From: Endomychus coccineus
Lineage: Eukaryota > Arthropoda > Insecta > Coleoptera > Endomychidae
Reading direction: 5' to 3'
DNA length: 64,000 bases
Assembly (NCBI GenBank): GCA_958510875.1
Contig: OY294068.1
Location: 18,394,297-18,458,296, forward strand
Shown here: one piece after another, positions 61,026-64,000 of the stretch
Position numbering within the stretch: the first letter of the stretch is position 1
Layout: every line of letters starts with the position of its first letter
Notes under the pieces: generated by a model
What the model was told of the DNA's origin: nothing
The model's input: only the letters and a program-made list of their open reading frames with translations
The model's database searches: none
Translations under genes and position numbers: made by a program

Positions 61026-61140
61026 GTAAGCCATCATCAGAGTAAACTATGAGTTTAGAGTATATTCTGATGATGGTTACTTAGTAGCTGAAAGGTCCTT
61101 AGTCCTTCAATAGTATTTTTAGTGGATAAGGGTGATTATT
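61026..61140 (+). repeat. dispersed repeat, copy 2, with hairpin
   Basis: The part 61066-61140 repeats 16231-16308. Just upstream AGCCATCATCAGAGTAAAC faces TTCTGATGATGGTTACT, forming a hairpin. Confidence 0.7.
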
Positions 61141-61364
61141 TCGTAGGTATTTAGTGTAACCACAGTTGCGAACTCAGTTAGAGTATTTGCCCTAATTGCA
61201 ATCATATTTCTGTACATTCCTACATCTTGATCTCAATTAATACCAAATAATTTCTCACACAAGCTGCATATCTTCGAGGAAACATTTTTGTTTATTCTGT
61301 AATGTAATCATGTTCGTGAATAAACTCTATTATTTTTTTCTAATAGTAATGAATCTCGTTTTAG

Positions 61365-61468
61365 GTGACAACGTCGACGCAATTCTAATGCGTAAATCTT
61401 GTGCCATATGTGTGGTTAGTCAACTGGTGATACTCCTTATTGCATCAATGGCTACCACCATCCGATAG
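61365..61468 (+). CDS. dpr12: dpr12 last exon: hydrophobic C-terminal tail and stop
   Basis: This exon is below ordinary ORF length limits. The acceptor is CGTTTTAG; the first two bases complete the Gly codon split with exon 58408-58621, then it reads DNVDAILMRKSCAICVVSQL, VILLIASMATTIR and TAG at 61466-61468. The short basic segment followed by about 20 hydrophobic residues and almost no tail is typical of a GPI-anchor signal, as proposed for several Dpr proteins. A single-pass membrane anchor is the alternative. The G-DN junction agrees with the remembered dpr12 C-terminus. Confidence 0.85.
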
Positions 61469-61854
61469 AAGATCAACAGTTAAAATCATCTGAAACACAA
61501 ACTCTATGGACATGTGTGCATGTGTAAGATTTTGAAGTGATAGAAAACTTGAATTTATACATTCTGGAAAATTAATTGTGAATCTCTTTTTTTTAATCAT
61601 GGTATAATATATTCGTACATTTATTTTCTTCTGGGAGAAAATTGCAAATACCTTCTTAATATCAACCCTTCAATTTATGTAAAACCACACTAGATAGCAT
61701 TCCGATTTTGAATAATCTTGATTTCATGTACCACATTCATAGCAATATTTGTTATTGGAATCAGTGATGTTAATGATTTATATCTCTTTCTAATGGCATA
61801 TTAAATTGAGTTAGAAATATACTCAATATGGCGACAATTGCACGGTAGTTCAAT

Positions 61855-62057
61855 CATAGAGATCAAGAATAGAGTACTCGAGCAACCAATTTCGTGACCG
61901 GCTGTAAGAACATTTTCGGTGCTCTTTCCTTTTCTAACTTATCGGACCTCTCTTCGATATATTAAAAAGAGACAGAGCACCGAAATTTCTCTTACAGCCG
62001 GTCAACGCAATAGTATTACGCTTACGGGACTCGAGTACTCTATTCTTGATCTCTATG
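61855..62057. mobile_element. MITE with 8-bp target duplication
   Basis: CATAGAGATCAAGAATAGAG begins the element and its inverse ends it. The arms of about 80 bp (with GAGCACCGAAA and TACAGCCGGTCA blocks) are imperfect and enclose a short spacer. AGTTCAAT flanks it on both sides (61847-61854 and 62058-62065), an exact 8-bp duplication. The hAT or P superfamily is likely. It lies about 390 bp past the dpr12 stop codon, perhaps within the 3' UTR. Confidence 0.9.
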
Positions 62058-62065
62058 AGTTCAAT

Positions 62066-64000
62066 CCAACAAAAATATAGGGAACATTCAACGTAATTTA
62101 TCAATTTCATACTGTCAATTCAGCTATTCCACATCACTGATTCCTCTAGATATCACTGAATGTAACAAATGAAAATTTAGTTACTGCAGTAGCTTTCATT
62201 TTGACTCTGAAACTTATATTTTACTAACATATACTTTTGGATCTTTTGTTATAAAATCCAACTAACAGAGGAGATAAAATAAAAATAAACGTAGCTTACT
62301 TAAAAATTTTACTGAAATAAATTATTAATATATCATTTAACTCAATAACTGAAACCAGAAATTAACTCTTTGTGACTGGAAACTGGATCTGTTGTGACAT
62401 CATAGAATATTTGAAATTGACTCGTCCAGTTCTGTCCTTACAATTTTCTAACATAATATTTCACAGATAACTAAATCTAAAATTGAAAATTAAATTGAAT
62501 TTTTAACAATATCTTCAAGTTAACATATTAAAATTGTTGTGAACATAGAAAAAGTTATCTAATCAATTTTAACTAACAATTTTAACTAATTTATAATAAA
62601 GTAAAAAACTCGTTCAGCTATTCTCCAGATGACACGTATCTAGGAGAGTTTAATTTAGATTTTAAGGTAAAATGCTGTTTCAGAGTCGATACATTGGAAG
62701 AGAGTGCACTGAACAATTGATATAATTTAGGAAATTTAACTTATTGATTGTACATAAAATTTCTTATCTAGTCACATCTAATATTGTTAATTTTTAAAAA
62801 CTTCTATGTAAATAATGTTTAATTATTGTGAAAATGTATAAGTATAAGACAATGTATATATTATCTAAATTCTATAGTAAGCATCTAAATAAATTCTATA
62901 TATAGCTATATAGAACACGATTTGTGTTCTAATAATCATATACAATTTGTTTCTTTGATTTTGTAATATTTATTCTTCATATAAGTATCTATTAGCGTAT
63001 GAGTAAGTATTAATTGGTGAGCAATGTATTGGTTAAACTGTCAATTTTTTTTTCCATATTTGACTTTATATTATATGTGTTATACTATACATTATATTGT
63101 TTTGCATTTTAATTTAAAAAAAAACAAAAATAAACGATCTTTAAGGACTTTGTTTATTCATTTTAGAAATAAATGCATGATATTCACAACTTAGTAATTG
63201 CTAAATTGCACTTACAGAATACAATTCTATTGTATTATAAATTTTAATATTATAAACAAATTAAGGCATTTTAGAATGTAGACTTTCGCAGACAGCGATC
63301 CGGATAGACTCTCAAGACTCCTCTCTTCCATCCTAATAAAACCCCTTTTAGACAATTCCTTCCATTTTGTCGAAAACTCGACACCAGTACTGCAGTGGTG
63401 GCTTCTGCAAGTAGGCTGTTCCACCATACAATTCAAACTCAGGAAGAGAAAAATAAGTAGTACAGTATTATTATTCAAAAGATGCAGAAATGAATATTAG
63501 CCATATTTTCAAAAATGAGTTCAATTGCGAGGTAAAGTATTCACTTCACTCACACGCATAGAATCTGCAACGCAACCAATTAAACTCGTCATGAAATTCA
63601 GCTCTCTATACTTCACTTGAGGCAGATCACCTATACGCCGTATGACGAGGTGAGGTTTGATCCCAGCGACCAATCAGATACAGTCAGTGGAATTCGTTTT
63701 AAGTCGCATTTTCATTACAATGGACTGAACAGAGATATGTGGTCGTAAACTTTCTTTACCAATCAAATAATCGATCAAAGCGGGGATGAACAAGTCAAAA
63801 GCACTTAGATCACTTGATTAGGTCCATTGTGCGCCCCTTAAGTTCAGACAACACTCAGTCCAGCAGACCTGAGGCAACGCCGAAGACGTGAATACTGCTT
63901 GGACTGACGTCTCTTACGTTCTTAAGCAGCATGTACGCGCTGCCGAGATATTGCAGCCTAGAAGAAACCAATGCTAGACATTCTACTAGGATATGAGAGG
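62066..64000. other. gene-free stretch after dpr12
   Basis: Strongly AT-rich to about 63200. A - strand 83-codon frame at 63478-63227 has a hydrophobic start and no recognised domain. Near 63640-63670 GAGGTTTGATCCCAGCG resembles a Pol III B box, but no A box was found. No polyadenylation site for dpr12 could be assigned; AATAAA-like motifs are common here. Confidence 0.4.

Larger units (their letters stand above)
12612..61468 (+). other. dpr12: dpr12-like gene, 3' part of the gene model (five exons)
   Basis: This is the only host gene that can be assembled with confidence. Five exons (12612-12805, 37017-37181, 49798-49938, 58408-58621, 61365-61468) join with consistent phases: the first starts after one base of a split codon, three junctions are phase 0 and the last is phase 1. 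Together they encode about 272 residues: a juxta-N-terminal segment with WRQLW, Ig domain 1, Ig domain 2 and a hydrophobic tail. Dpr proteins are neuronal surface proteins that bind DIP-family Ig proteins and help choose synaptic partners; in Drosophila Dpr12 pairs with DIP-delta. The dpr12 assignment rests on remembered family features: WRQLW, the RRRDWHILSSG stretch, YECQV followed by SHFVNLQ, EKSPTPPQYV, and EG followed by DN at the last junction. Visible introns are about 24.2, 12.6, 8.5 and 2.7 kb. The signal-peptide exon was not found. A sister dpr paralogue is the main alternative. Confidence 0.85.

Noticed and set aside
63640..63670. Second tRNA-like SINE
   Set aside because: Only a B-box-like motif is visible; no A box at the right distance.

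Overview
The window looks like a piece of an insect chromosome. It is AT-rich and intron-rich, and every recognisable mobile element belongs to a family common in insects. No bacterial operon, CRISPR array or functional RNA gene was seen. The one clear host gene is a 3' part of a dpr-family gene (defective proboscis extension response, two-Ig neuronal surface proteins), best matched to dpr12. It lies on the + strand as five exons (12612-12805, 37017-37181, 49798-49938, 58408-58621, 61365-61468). Each exon has AG/GT borders with compatible phases, and together they give about 272 residues ending in a hydrophobic, GPI-signal-like tail. Its first exon(s), with the signal peptide, were not found and may lie upstream of the window or be short exons within 1-12611.

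Region by region: 1-12.6 kb holds a LINE fragment, one intact single-exon ORF of 262 aa on the - strand (1653-2441), a long-armed MITE with a perfect 8-bp target duplication, a tRNA-like SINE head and an unrecognised 107-codon ORF. The 24-kb first visible intron carries a full-length, very young LTR element (17679-28939, - strand). It has 2.68-kb LTRs, a primer-site candidate, a purine tract and an env-like C-terminal ORF, but no visible gag-pol. The same intron holds a LINE piece and a broken hAT transposon (33933-36240).

The second intron (37.2-49.8 kb) contains a nest. A Tc1/mariner-type element with TA duplications (41048-45562) is split by a shortened Helentron (about 41101-43262) and by an LTR fragment (about 43592-44655). 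A LINE and a foldback repeat follow. The Helentron keeps the last helicase motif fused to an endonuclease domain, and its 5' end is tandemly repeated.

The third intron (49.9-58.4 kb) has several LINE and hAT pieces. The last intron and 3' flank have an inverted-repeat element that captured the Helentron 5' repeat, and a second MITE with an 8-bp target duplication just 3' of the last exon.

The gene and the elements do not form a functional system. The picture is one neuronal gene whose introns were enlarged by several waves of transposition. Nearly all transposon ORFs are broken. The exceptions are the env-like ORF (open, but only a C-terminal part), the Helentron endonuclease ORF (open, but with a probable catalytic His-to-Asp change) and the unexplained 262-aa ORF.
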